In this document: one piece after another, positions 57,974-64,000 of the stretch | Numbering within the stretch: position 1 is the first letter of the stretch | How the letters are laid out: the number at the start of each line of letters is the position of its first letter | Source of the DNA: an uncultured Microbacterium sp. | GTDB taxonomy: Bacteria > Actinomycetota > Actinomycetes > Actinomycetales > Microbacteriaceae | Direction of reading: 5' to 3' | NCBI RefSeq assembly: GCF_945952435.1 | Contig: NZ_CAMFHZ010000001.1 | Span: forward strand, 124,001-188,000 | Length of the DNA stretch: 64,000 nt | The notes under the pieces: model-generated | Database searches by the model: none | Told to the model about the DNA's origin: nothing | The model's input: the letters and a program-made list of their open reading frames with translations, nothing else | Translations under genes and position numbers: made by a program

Positions 57974-58423
57974 ATGACCGACACGTCCGCCCGCGCTCTG
58001 CTTCTCCACGCCCTCGCCGACGAGTTCCTGCGCGACTACCCCCGGGGGGCCCGGTTGCTCGCCGTGGCAAGCCCCGACCCCGATCGATCCGCGGCGTTCG
58101 CCGAGGAGCTGGCGGCGGTGCTGCACGAGCGGGAGGTGCCGGTCGACGTCGTCGCCCAGGACGGACGCGACCTCGACGCGCTGCGTGCCGAGGTCGTCGC
58201 TGCGTTCCGTGCCGAGAGGACCGACGCCGTGCGGGTCGTGTCGGGCGTCACGAGCCTGCTCGCCGAGCGCACGCGCGGGCTCTGGCATTTCTCGATCTGG
58301 CTTCTGGCCGGCGACGAGGTGCCGCACACCGCCGCGACCGCGCTCGTGGACGTCACGGATCCGGATCGCCCCACCCGCCGTCTCGCGGACTACTGCGCGG
58401 TCCCGCCCTCGTATCTGACCTGA
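57974..58423 (+). CDS. Hypothetical protein resembling a P-loop-less uridine-kinase-like protein
   Basis: Not firmly recognised. The 149-residue protein begins with ALADEFLRDYPRGARLLAVA, followed by SPDPDRSAAFAEELAAVLHE, which mirrors the N-terminus of actinobacterial uridine/nucleoside kinases (VDGxDGSGKTTFAxEL), but the Walker A residues G, K and T are replaced (SPDPDRSAAF). The later FSIWLLAGDEVPHTAATALV and DVTDPDRPTRRLADYC resemble the C-terminal end of such kinases, with the central part missing. It would therefore be a shortened, catalytically dead relative or a coincidental likeness. Frame is intact and start has a leaderless-type box. Confidence 0.7.
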   Translation: MTDTSARALLLHALADEFLRDYPRGARLLAVASPDPDRSAAFAEELAAVLHEREVPVDVVAQDGRDLDALRAEVVAAFRAERTDAVRVVSGVTSLLAERTRGLWHFSIWLLAGDEVPHTAATALVDVTDPDRPTRRLADYCAVPPSYLT

Positions 58424-58510
58424 TCCACCCCTTCCGCCGTCGTTCGCCGTGTCGGAGAAACCGGGTGTCTTCTTGTCCGCCTCGGCCATTTCACGACCTC
58501 GCTCCCCGAG

Positions 58511-58522
58511 TACGCTGGTGGC
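58511..58522 (+). promoter_or_regulatory. Leaderless-type -10 box for aspC
   Basis: TACGCT, 6-nt gap, GTG 58523. Confidence 0.4.
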
Positions 58523-59725
58523 GTGACCGAACGCGCGCCTCTCTCCCGCAAACTCTCCGCCATCGCCGAGTCCGCCACGCTGAAGGTGGATGCCAAGGCC
58601 AAAGCCCTCAGGGCCGAGGGAAAGCCCGTCATCTCCTACGCCGCGGGCGAGCCCGACTTCCCGACCCCGGCGTTCATCGTGGACGCGGCCGCGGAGGCGC
58701 TGAAGAACCCGGCGAACTTCCGCTACACGCCGGCCGCAGGGCTGCCGGAGCTGCGCGAGGCGATCGCGGCGAAGACCCTGCGCGACTCCGGCCTTGCGGT
58801 CTCGCCGTCGCAGGTGATCGTCACCAACGGCGGAAAGCAGTCCGTCTACCAGGCGTTCCAGGCCGTGGTGAACCCGGGCGACGAGGTCCTGCTGCCCGCG
58901 CCGTACTGGACCACGTACCCCGAGGCGATCCGCCTCGCGGACGGCATCCCTGTCGAGGTCTTCGCCGGCGCCGACCAGGACTACAAGGTCACGGTCGACC
59001 AGCTCGAGGCCGCACGCACCGACCGCACGACCGTCCTCGTGTTCGTCTCGCCCTCGAACCCGACCGGATCCGTCTACTCCCCCGAGGAGACCGCGGCCAT
59101 CGCCGCCTGGGCGCTCGAGCACGGGATCTGGATCGTCTCGGACGAGATCTACCAGAACCTCACGTACGAGGGCGTGACCGCGACCTCCGTCGTGCAGGCC
59201 GTTCCGGAGGTCGCCGGACAGACCATCCTCGTCAACGGCGTCGCGAAGACCTATGCGATGACCGGCTGGCGCGTGGGCTGGATGGTCGGACCCGCCGACG
59301 CGATCGCGATCGCGGGCAACCTGCAGTCGCACCTCACCAGCAACGTCAACAACGTCGCGCAGCGCGCGGCCATCGCCGCGCTGAACGGTCCGCAGACCGA
59401 GGCGGAGCAGATGCGCGAGGCGTTCGACCGCCGCCGCCGGCTGATCGTCTCCGAGCTGTCGAAGATCGACGGCCTCGTGGTCCCGAACCCGACGGGCGCG
59501 TTCTACGTCTACCCCGACGTGCAGGGTCTTCTCGGCCGCACCTGGGGCGGCGTGACCCCGACGACCTCGCTCGAACTCGCCGACCTCATCCTCGACCAGG
59601 CCGAGGTCGCCGTGGTTCCCGGCGAGGCGTTCGGCCCGTCCGGCTACATCCGCATGTCGTACGCGCTCGGCGACGACCAGCTGCTCGAGGGCGTGCAGCG
59701 CCTGCAACGCCTGTTCGCCTCCTGA
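58523..59725 (+). CDS. aspC: Aspartate aminotransferase (class I)
   Basis: PLP enzyme exchanging amino groups between aspartate and 2-oxoglutarate. The 400-residue protein shows [51 protein letters not shown], the PLP Lys in [19 protein letters not shown], and the substrate Arg near the C-terminus (GYIRMSYAL). The type matches the Ib-subgroup aspartate aminotransferases. GTG 58523 lacks a Shine-Dalgarno sequence and is probably leaderless. Confidence 0.95.
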   Translation: MTERAPLSRKLSAIAESATLKVDAKAKALRAEGKPVISYAAGEPDFPTPAFIVDAAAEALKNPANFRYTPAAGLPELREAIAAKTLRDSGLAVSPSQVIVTNGGKQSVYQAFQAVVNPGDEVLLPAPYWTTYPEAIRLADGIPVEVFAGADQDYKVTVDQLEAARTDRTTVLVFVSPSNPTGSVYSPEETAAIAAWALEHGIWIVSDEIYQNLTYEGVTATSVVQAVPEVAGQTILVNGVAKTYAMTGWRVGWMVGPADAIAIAGNLQSHLTSNVNNVAQRAAIAALNGPQTEAEQMREAFDRRRRLIVSELSKIDGLVVPNPTGAFYVYPDVQGLLGRTWGGVTPTTSLELADLILDQAEVAVVPGEAFGPSGYIRMSYALGDDQLLEGVQRLQRLFAS

Positions 59726-59737
59726 ACCGCGTCCGCT

Positions 59738-59804
59738 TCCGTCTATTTCTGTCAAGCCGTGGCTTTCAGGTCCCGAACCCCACGGTTCGGCGCAAATAGA
59801 CGGA
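59738..59804. repeat. Nested inverted repeat between aspC and the VOC gene
   Basis: Arms TCCGTCTATTT (59738-59748) and AAATAGACGGA (59794-59804) enclose 45 nt that contain an inner imperfect hairpin (GCCGTGG against CCACGGT). CGTCC at 59730 and GGACG at 59806 extend the stem beyond a small bulge. It may act as a bidirectional terminator; its AT-containing arms and long spacer recall the CGATATGTCGG elements. Confidence 0.7.
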
Positions 59805-59817
59805 TGGACGAACGAGG

Positions 59818-60216
59818 TCAGCCCTCGTAACCGATGAGCCAGCGCACCCCGAAGCGATCCACGAGGGTGCCGTCGTGCGCGCCCCACGGACGCTCCTGCA
59901 ACGGGTCGAGCACGCGTCCACCGTCGCCGAGTCGCGCGAACCAGTGCGTCAGGGTCTCGGGATCGGCCGTCCCGAGGAGGGAGAAGAACAGCCCGTTCAT
60001 GTGCAGGGCGTCCTCGTCGGCGGCCGCATCGGAGAGACCGAGCTCGACCGGGCCGTTCAGGAGCATGCCGTGCGCGATGGCGTCGGCGGGACCGTCCGCA
60101 CGTCCGAACTCCGCGTACGTGTGCGCCACCGTCTCGCCGCCGAAGACCGATCGATAGAACGCCAGCGCCTCCGCGGCGGTTCCGGGCAGAAGCAGGTAGG
60201 GCACGAGTGCGGTCAT
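59818..60216 (-). CDS. VOC-family protein (PhnB/glyoxalase-like)
   Basis: A 132-residue vicinal-oxygen-chelate protein of the PhnB-like group: the N-terminus MTALVPYLLLPGTAAEALAF followed by YRSVFGGET and the C-terminal PWGAHDGTLVDRFGVRWLIG are characteristic. Members have no uniform activity, and residues needed for glyoxalase I metal binding are only partly visible. ATG 60216 is preceded by TAGGAT with a 7-nt gap. Convergent with aspC. Confidence 0.88.
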   Translation of the reverse strand: MTALVPYLLLPGTAAEALAFYRSVFGGETVAHTYAEFGRADGPADAIAHGMLLNGPVELGLSDAAADEDALHMNGLFFSLLGTADPETLTHWFARLGDGGRVLDPLQERPWGAHDGTLVDRFGVRWLIGYEG

Positions 60217-60229
60217 GCCCGCGATCCTA
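60217..60229 (-). promoter_or_regulatory. Leaderless-type -10 box for the VOC gene
   Basis: TAGGAT, 7-nt gap, ATG on the minus strand. Confidence 0.35.
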
Positions 60230-60301
60230 CGCCGGAGGATCCGGCACAAAGCCGGATCGGGGTCCCTGGCCTTCCCTCCTCGCGCACTCGCGCGGAGGCG
60301 G

Positions 60302-61438
60302 TTACAGCTCGACGTCGACGAGCACGGGCTCCGGCTGCAGCACGAGGCCGAACTCGGCATGCACGCGGCTCTGGATGAACCGCGCGAGCTCGGCGATCTC
60401 CGCGGCGGTCGCGCCGCCGCGGTTGGTGAGAGCGAGCGCGTGCTTGGTCGAGACGCCGGCGCGCGAACGCGGAAGCCGGAAGCCCTTGCGGATGCCCGCG
60501 TTCTCGATGAGCCAGGCGGCGCTCACCTTGACGTCGCTCGGGGGCGCTGCGGGCTTGGGCGCGAGGCCGTAGTAGGAGTCGAGCGGGATGATCGTGACGG
60601 CGTCGAGGTCCGGCGTCACGGGCCACCGCGGGCACTGCGGCGGCAACGTGCGCGCCACGGCGTCGGAGACGATCGCGTTCTGGAAGAACGAGCCAGCGCC
60701 ATGCGTATCCGGGTCGTCCGCGTCGAACAGCATGCCCTTGGCGGCGCGCGTGGCGAGGATCCGCTCCCGCACCCACGCGAGCGGTACCGGCTCGTCGTCC
60801 GTGAGGCCGAGGGCGCGGCGCAGTTGTTCGCCGCGCACGACACGACGTCCGTCCTCCGTGGCGGCCAGGTCGAGCGTCACGGAGAGGATCACCGCGCGTC
60901 GCTCGGGCACGGACCCGTAGTGGTGTTTGAGCACCGAGGTGCGGAAACCGAGCCCCAGATCCCCCGCCGGGACGGTGGACACCTCCCCGGTGTCCTCGTC
61001 GACGAGCTCGACCTCGACCAGGGTCTCCTGGATCTCCTGGCCGTAGGCGCCGACGTTCTGCACCGGCGCGGCACCCACGGTGCCCGGGATGCCCGACATC
61101 GCCTCGATCCCGGCATAGCCGTGCTCGACCGCGTAGGCGACGAGGTCGTCCCAGTCGTGACCGGCCTGCACGCGCAGCCGGATCCGCCCCTCGTGCGGCG
61201 AGGGGATCTCCTCGATGCCACGGGTCCGCACGCGGACGACGGTGCCGTCGAAGGCGTCGTCCCCGGCGAACAGGTTGGATCCGCCGCCGAGGACGAACCA
61301 CGCGTCCCCGGTGCGCCACACGTCCCGCAGCACCTCGACGAGCTCGTCCGAGGTCGTCGCCTCGCGCATGCGCGCGGGCGCGGCGCCGGTCTGCAGCGTG
61401 GTCAGGTCGGCGAGGCGGATCGGTGCGACGTCCGTCAT
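60302..61438 (-). CDS. murB: UDP-N-acetylenolpyruvoylglucosamine reductase
   Basis: FAD/NADPH enzyme that reduces UDP-GlcNAc-enolpyruvate to UDP-MurNAc for peptidoglycan. The 378-residue protein shows LGGGSNLFAGDDAFDGTVVR, EAMSGIPGTVGAAPVQNVGA and YGQEIQETL, the substrate Ser in GSFFQNAIV, and SAAWLIENAGIRKGFRL. The Tyr of the FAD-binding insert (NVGAYGQEI) marks a type I MurB. Two MaoC-like hydratase genes lie directly upstream (1-bp gap), an order conserved in actinobacteria. Confidence 0.97.
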   Translation of the reverse strand: MTDVAPIRLADLTTLQTGAAPARMREATTSDELVEVLRDVWRTGDAWFVLGGGSNLFAGDDAFDGTVVRVRTRGIEEIPSPHEGRIRLRVQAGHDWDDLVAYAVEHGYAGIEAMSGIPGTVGAAPVQNVGAYGQEIQETLVEVELVDEDTGEVSTVPAGDLGLGFRTSVLKHHYGSVPERRAVILSVTLDLAATEDGRRVVRGEQLRRALGLTDDEPVPLAWVRERILATRAAKGMLFDADDPDTHGAGSFFQNAIVSDAVARTLPPQCPRWPVTPDLDAVTIIPLDSYYGLAPKPAAPPSDVKVSAAWLIENAGIRKGFRLPRSRAGVSTKHALALTNRGGATAAEIAELARFIQSRVHAEFGLVLQPEPVLVDVEL

Positions 61439-61439
61439 C

Positions 61440-61841
61440 TCAGAGCGAGTCCGCCGCGACCCGGAGCTGCGCCTTGACGAGCACCGTGGTGTCGGCATGC
61501 TTGACGGTCAGATCGATGCGCACCGCGGTGTCGTCCACGGCACCCACCTTGGCCGTGATCGAGAGCTCGGCGCCGGTGATCGGATCGACGACGACCGGAC
61601 GGGCGAAGCGGACGCCGTAGTCGAGGACACGGGCGGCGTTGGGCAACTCGGCCAGGGCCACGGAGGACGCGACCCCCATCGTGAGCATGCCGTGCGCGAG
61701 GACACCGGGAAGGCCCACCTCCGCGGCCACGTCGTCGCGGTAGTGGATCGGGTTGAAGTCGCCCGATGCCCCGGCGTAGCGGACGAGCGACTCGCGCGTG
61801 AGCTGCACCGTGCGCTCGGCGATGATGTCTCCGACGTTCAT
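61440..61841 (-). CDS. MaoC-family hydratase (HadB-like)
   Basis: A 133-residue single hot-dog-fold hydratase. The catalytic pair sits in RYAGASGDFNPIHYRDDVAA (D-x4-H), followed by GLPGVLAHGMLTMGVASSVA. It is partner to the HadA-like protein upstream, whose stop it overlaps by four bases (ATGA). Together they may act as a (3R)-hydroxyacyl-ACP/CoA dehydratase like mycobacterial HadAB; this organism need not make mycolates, so the physiological substrate is open. Confidence 0.9.
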   Translation of the reverse strand: MNVGDIIAERTVQLTRESLVRYAGASGDFNPIHYRDDVAAEVGLPGVLAHGMLTMGVASSVALAELPNAARVLDYGVRFARPVVVDPITGAELSITAKVGAVDDTAVRIDLTVKHADTTVLVKAQLRVAADSL

Positions 61842-62317
61842 GCCCGTGCCTCCTCGGCGTCCGCGGCGGCATCCGGCGCGTCGGAGACGAGCAGCACCGA
61901 GGTCGCGGTCACGACGTGCTCCCCCGCGGCGTCGCGGATCTCCGCCTCACTGGTGATCATGGAGGCCGGTCCCATCGCGCGGATCCCGGTGACGCTCAGG
62001 GTGGCCACGAGCTCGTCCCCTGCGACGATCGGGCGCGTGTACGCGAAACGCTGCTCGGCGTGGATCGTGCGGCTCAGGACGATACCGGAGTCCGCGAGGC
62101 CGAGGAGCTGCTGCAGAGTCTGGTCCTGGATGACCATCGCGAAGGTCGGCGGCGCCACGAGGTCCGCGAAGCCGAGCGCCTGCGCGGCGGCGACGTCGGT
62201 GTGCTGCGGCGAGTCGGCGAAGACGGCGCGGGCGAACTCGCGCACCTTCTCGCGGCCGACGAGGTACGGAGCGGTCGGCGCGAACGCGCGGCCGACCAGA
62301 TCAGGATTCACGGGCAC
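61838..62317 (-). CDS. MaoC N-terminal-type dehydratase (HadA-like)
   Basis: A 159-residue hot-dog-fold protein of the FAS1-dehydratase-like/UPF0336 group: PYLVGREKVREFARAVFADS and DLVAPPTFAMVIQDQTLQQL with a later IHAEQRFAYTRPIVAGDEL. It lacks the D-x4-H pair carried by the HadB-like partner, as expected for a HadA-type subunit. The start is GTG 62317, 6 nt after TAGGAT and without a Shine-Dalgarno sequence. Acidic Ala/Asp/Glu tail at the C-terminus. Confidence 0.88.
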   Translation of the reverse strand: MPVNPDLVGRAFAPTAPYLVGREKVREFARAVFADSPQHTDVAAAQALGFADLVAPPTFAMVIQDQTLQQLLGLADSGIVLSRTIHAEQRFAYTRPIVAGDELVATLSVTGIRAMGPASMITSEAEIRDAAGEHVVTATSVLLVSDAPDAAADAEEARA

Positions 62318-62329
62318 GACTCGATCCTA
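62318..62329 (-). promoter_or_regulatory. Leaderless-type -10 box for the hadA-hadB-murB run
   Basis: TAGGAT, 6-nt gap, GTG on the minus strand. Confidence 0.4.
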
Positions 62330-62372
62330 CCCAGCGGAGCCGGGCGACCTCCGGGAGCACCCTCCACTGCCC

Positions 62373-63176
62373 TCAGGCGCGACGGCGCCCGCGGATCGCC
62401 TTCATCGCCATCTGCACCGCGATGAAGGCCAGGAACAGCGCGAACAGGATGTTGCTCGCGAGCGGATCGAGCAGGGTCGCGATCCAGGCGCCGAGCGCCG
62501 TGGTGGTGCAGGCGGCGACCCCGACGAAGCCCGCCGCGACGAGGTCGACGTTGTGGTTGCGGATGTTACCGATCGTCCCGGACAGGGCGGTCGGGATCAT
62601 CATGAGCAGGGACGTGCCCTTGGCGACGAGATCGCTCGTGCCGAAGGCGAGCATGAGCGCGGGCACCACGATCACGCCGCCGCCGACGCCGATCAGTCCC
62701 GCGAGGATGCCCGTGACGAGGCCGACGACGAGGAGGAGCGCCCCCGTCAGCACGCTGAGCTCGAGCGCCGAACCACGGGACGGGATCACCAGGAACAGGG
62801 TCACGATCACGATGACGAGGAAGCCCACGAAGCCCCAGCGCAGCGCCGTCTGCGAGATCCGCGGCAGCAACCGGGTGCCGATCTGCGCGCCGACCACGGA
62901 TCCGACGGCGAGGATCAGCGCCGGGATCCAGGCGACCGCGCCGTGCACGGCGTAGGAGATCACTCCGACGGTCGCCGTCGGCACGATGGCCGCGAGCGAG
63001 GTCCCTGCGCCGAGACGCTGGTCGAACCCCAGTAGCAGCACGAGGAGCGGAACGATCACCGTGCCGCCGCCCACGCCGAACAGGCCAGACAGCAGCCCTG
63101 CGCCCAGACCGATCCCGATGAAGGCCGCGATCGCACGAGGCCCGCGCATCCGCTCGAAGCCGTCGCCCACGCTCAC
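62373..63176 (-). CDS. TauE/SafE-family sulfite/organosulfonate exporter-like permease
   Basis: A 267-residue polytopic membrane protein with about eight helices and the two internal repeats of the family: SGLFGVGGGTVIVPLLVLLL near the N-terminus and AGLIGVGGGVIVVPALMLAF in the second half. Members move sulfite, sulfoacetate or related anions; substrate is not readable here. A basic tail (MAMKAIRGRRRA) ends the protein. It is upstream of and parallel to the hadAB-murB run, separated by 55 bp and probably a separate transcript. Confidence 0.92.
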   Translation of the reverse strand: MSVGDGFERMRGPRAIAAFIGIGLGAGLLSGLFGVGGGTVIVPLLVLLLGFDQRLGAGTSLAAIVPTATVGVISYAVHGAVAWIPALILAVGSVVGAQIGTRLLPRISQTALRWGFVGFLVIVIVTLFLVIPSRGSALELSVLTGALLLVVGLVTGILAGLIGVGGGVIVVPALMLAFGTSDLVAKGTSLLMMIPTALSGTIGNIRNHNVDLVAAGFVGVAACTTTALGAWIATLLDPLASNILFALFLAFIAVQMAMKAIRGRRRA

Positions 63177-63314
63177 TCCCGTCCGCCGTCCCTGTGGAAC
63201 AGCACCGTCCAGCGTATCGGCCGCCCGGTCGTCCGCCCTCGTCCCCGGCGCCCATCACACCCGCGCCCATCGCATCGCGCGCCGTCCGGCGGACACGGGC
63301 GGGATCGGGCCGCG

Positions 63315-64000
63315 TCAGCGTCCGTGGAACTGCGGCGGCCGCTTCTGCTGGAAGGCGGCGAAGCCCTCGCGATAGTCCTCGGTGTCGCAGAGCGCGGCCT
63401 GGGCGGCGTTCTCCTGGCTCATCGACGCCCAGAGACCCAGTCGCTCGTCGCGGATCGCCGCCACGAGGCGCTTGCTCGCGAGGAACGCCTGGGTCGCCCC
63501 GTCCGCCGCACGCGCGGCCGCGGCCAGGGTCGTCTCGCGCAGGTCGTCCGCCGGCATCGACTGGGAGAACAGCCCTGCGGCGACGGCCTCCGCACCCGTC
63601 ATCAGACGACCGCTGTAGACGAGATCGAGCGTACGATGCGCGCCGAGACGCTCCACGAAAAGAGCATGCCCACCCGAGTCGAGCGTGGCGCCGAGGGCGG
63701 CGAACGGCGATCCGATCTTGGCGCTGTCGGCGACGTAGACGACGTCCGTCGCGATGAGCAGCCCCAGCCCGACCCCGAGACATGCTCCCTGCGCGGCGGC
63801 GAACGTCGGCGCGGGGAAGGCGGACATGCGCTGCAGCACGGGAGTGACGAGACCGTCGAGATAGCCCCTGACGTCGTCGTCGCGCGGATCGACGTGCGAG
63901 ATGTCGCGGCCGGCGCAGAACGCGCGCCCCTGGCCGCTCAGCACGAGCGCGCGTACCTCCGCGCGCTCGGCCTCCGCGTAGGCGTCGCCCAGCTCCCGCA
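63315..64000 (-). CDS. Enoyl-CoA hydratase/isomerase family protein, N-terminus outside window
   Basis: Crotonase-fold enzyme acting on enoyl-CoA; the frame continues beyond base 64000, so the start is not seen. Visible are VLSGQGRAFCAGRDISHVDP (first oxyanion-hole strand), QGACLGVGLGLLIATDVVYV (second oxyanion-hole region) and SPFAALGATLDSGGHALFVE followed by RLGAHRTLDLVYSGRLMTG. The Asp-Ser pair of LDSGG sits where PaaG/EchA-type isomerases carry their acid, but the family assignment to hydratase or isomerase stays open. The C-terminus FAAFQQKRPPQFHGR is the standard family ending. Confidence 0.9.
   Translation of the reverse strand, partial: RELGDAYAEAERAEVRALVLSGQGRAFCAGRDISHVDPRDDDVRGYLDGLVTPVLQRMSAFPAPTFAAAQGACLGVGLGLLIATDVVYVADSAKIGSPFAALGATLDSGGHALFVERLGAHRTLDLVYSGRLMTGAEAVAAGLFSQSMPADDLRETTLAAAARAADGATQAFLASKRLVAAIRDERLGLWASMSQENAAQAALCDTEDYREGFAAFQQKRPPQFHGR

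Overview
The window is high-GC (about 70%) actinobacterial chromosome, most likely from a Microbacterium-like member of the Microbacteriaceae. The inference rests on the monomeric NADP isocitrate dehydrogenase, the RamB/AceB/AceA glyoxylate module, the LysG/LysE pair, the purH-purN-PerM-like order, and a C50 (decaprenoxanthin-type) carotenoid operon ending in crtYe-crtYf-crtEb. It is ordinary chromosome: no phage, IS element, integrase, CRISPR array or rRNA operon was seen. The genes at both edges are incomplete.

Layout. 0-6 kb: an L,D-transpeptidase, isocitrate dehydrogenase, a GNAT acetyltransferase and an AbiEi/DUF559-type protein that lies between two copies of an unusual inverted-repeat element. 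6-12 kb: a heterodimeric ABC exporter with a probable 24-codon leader ORF, then the alkylation-repair pair ada-alkA/ogt. 12-17.6 kb: purH, purN and a PerM-like membrane protein (DUF6350), divergent from an AzgA-type purine permease. 17.6-25 kb: an MBL-fold hydrolase, sucCD, a TetR regulator with an acyl-CoA dehydrogenase, a Cys-tailed unknown and a phytoene-dehydrogenase-like flavoprotein. 25-28.4 kb: convergent ligC and a LigD-type primase-polymerase, then a heme oxygenase behind a DtxR/IdeR-like box. 28.4-30 kb: divergent lysG/lysE. 30-36.4 kb: a MarR-type regulator (crtR-like) divergent from idi-crtE-crtB-crtI-crtYe-crtYf-crtEb, in which all six junctions are 4-nt overlaps. 36.4-40.4 kb: a small Cys-rich ORF with two DUF202 proteins, then tRNA-Trp, secE, nusG, rplK and rplA. 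40.6-50.7 kb: poxB and a putrescine-to-succinate cluster (putrescine oxidase, universal stress protein, two aldehyde dehydrogenases, GABA aminotransferase) with a divergent PucR-type regulator. 50.7-58.4 kb: MBL hydrolase/TetR pair, ramB divergent from aceB-aceA, an RraA-like protein and a kinase-like protein without a P-loop. 58.5-64 kb: aspC, a VOC protein, murB with two MaoC/HadAB-like hydratases, a TauE/SafE permease and a crotonase cut by the window edge.

How the genes fit together. Central carbon flow is well represented: icd competes with aceA for isocitrate, sucCD and the putrescine/GABA route both feed succinate into the TCA cycle, and RamB probably sets glyoxylate-shunt expression. 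The carotenoid operon supplies its own isopentenyl isomerase and ends in an elongase and cyclase for C50 pigments.

The least explained signals are non-coding. Three intergenic elements have CGATATGTCGG / CCGACATATCG arms separated by exactly 57 nt although their interiors differ, and 19-bp-period tandem arrays lie next to two of them. A nested palindromic repeat cluster lies behind aceA. At least eight genes have a TANNNT box 6-8 nt before the start codon, the pattern expected of leaderless mRNAs. Two very small ORFs with strong ribosome binding sites are also described. All functions are from reading the sequence; no database search was run.
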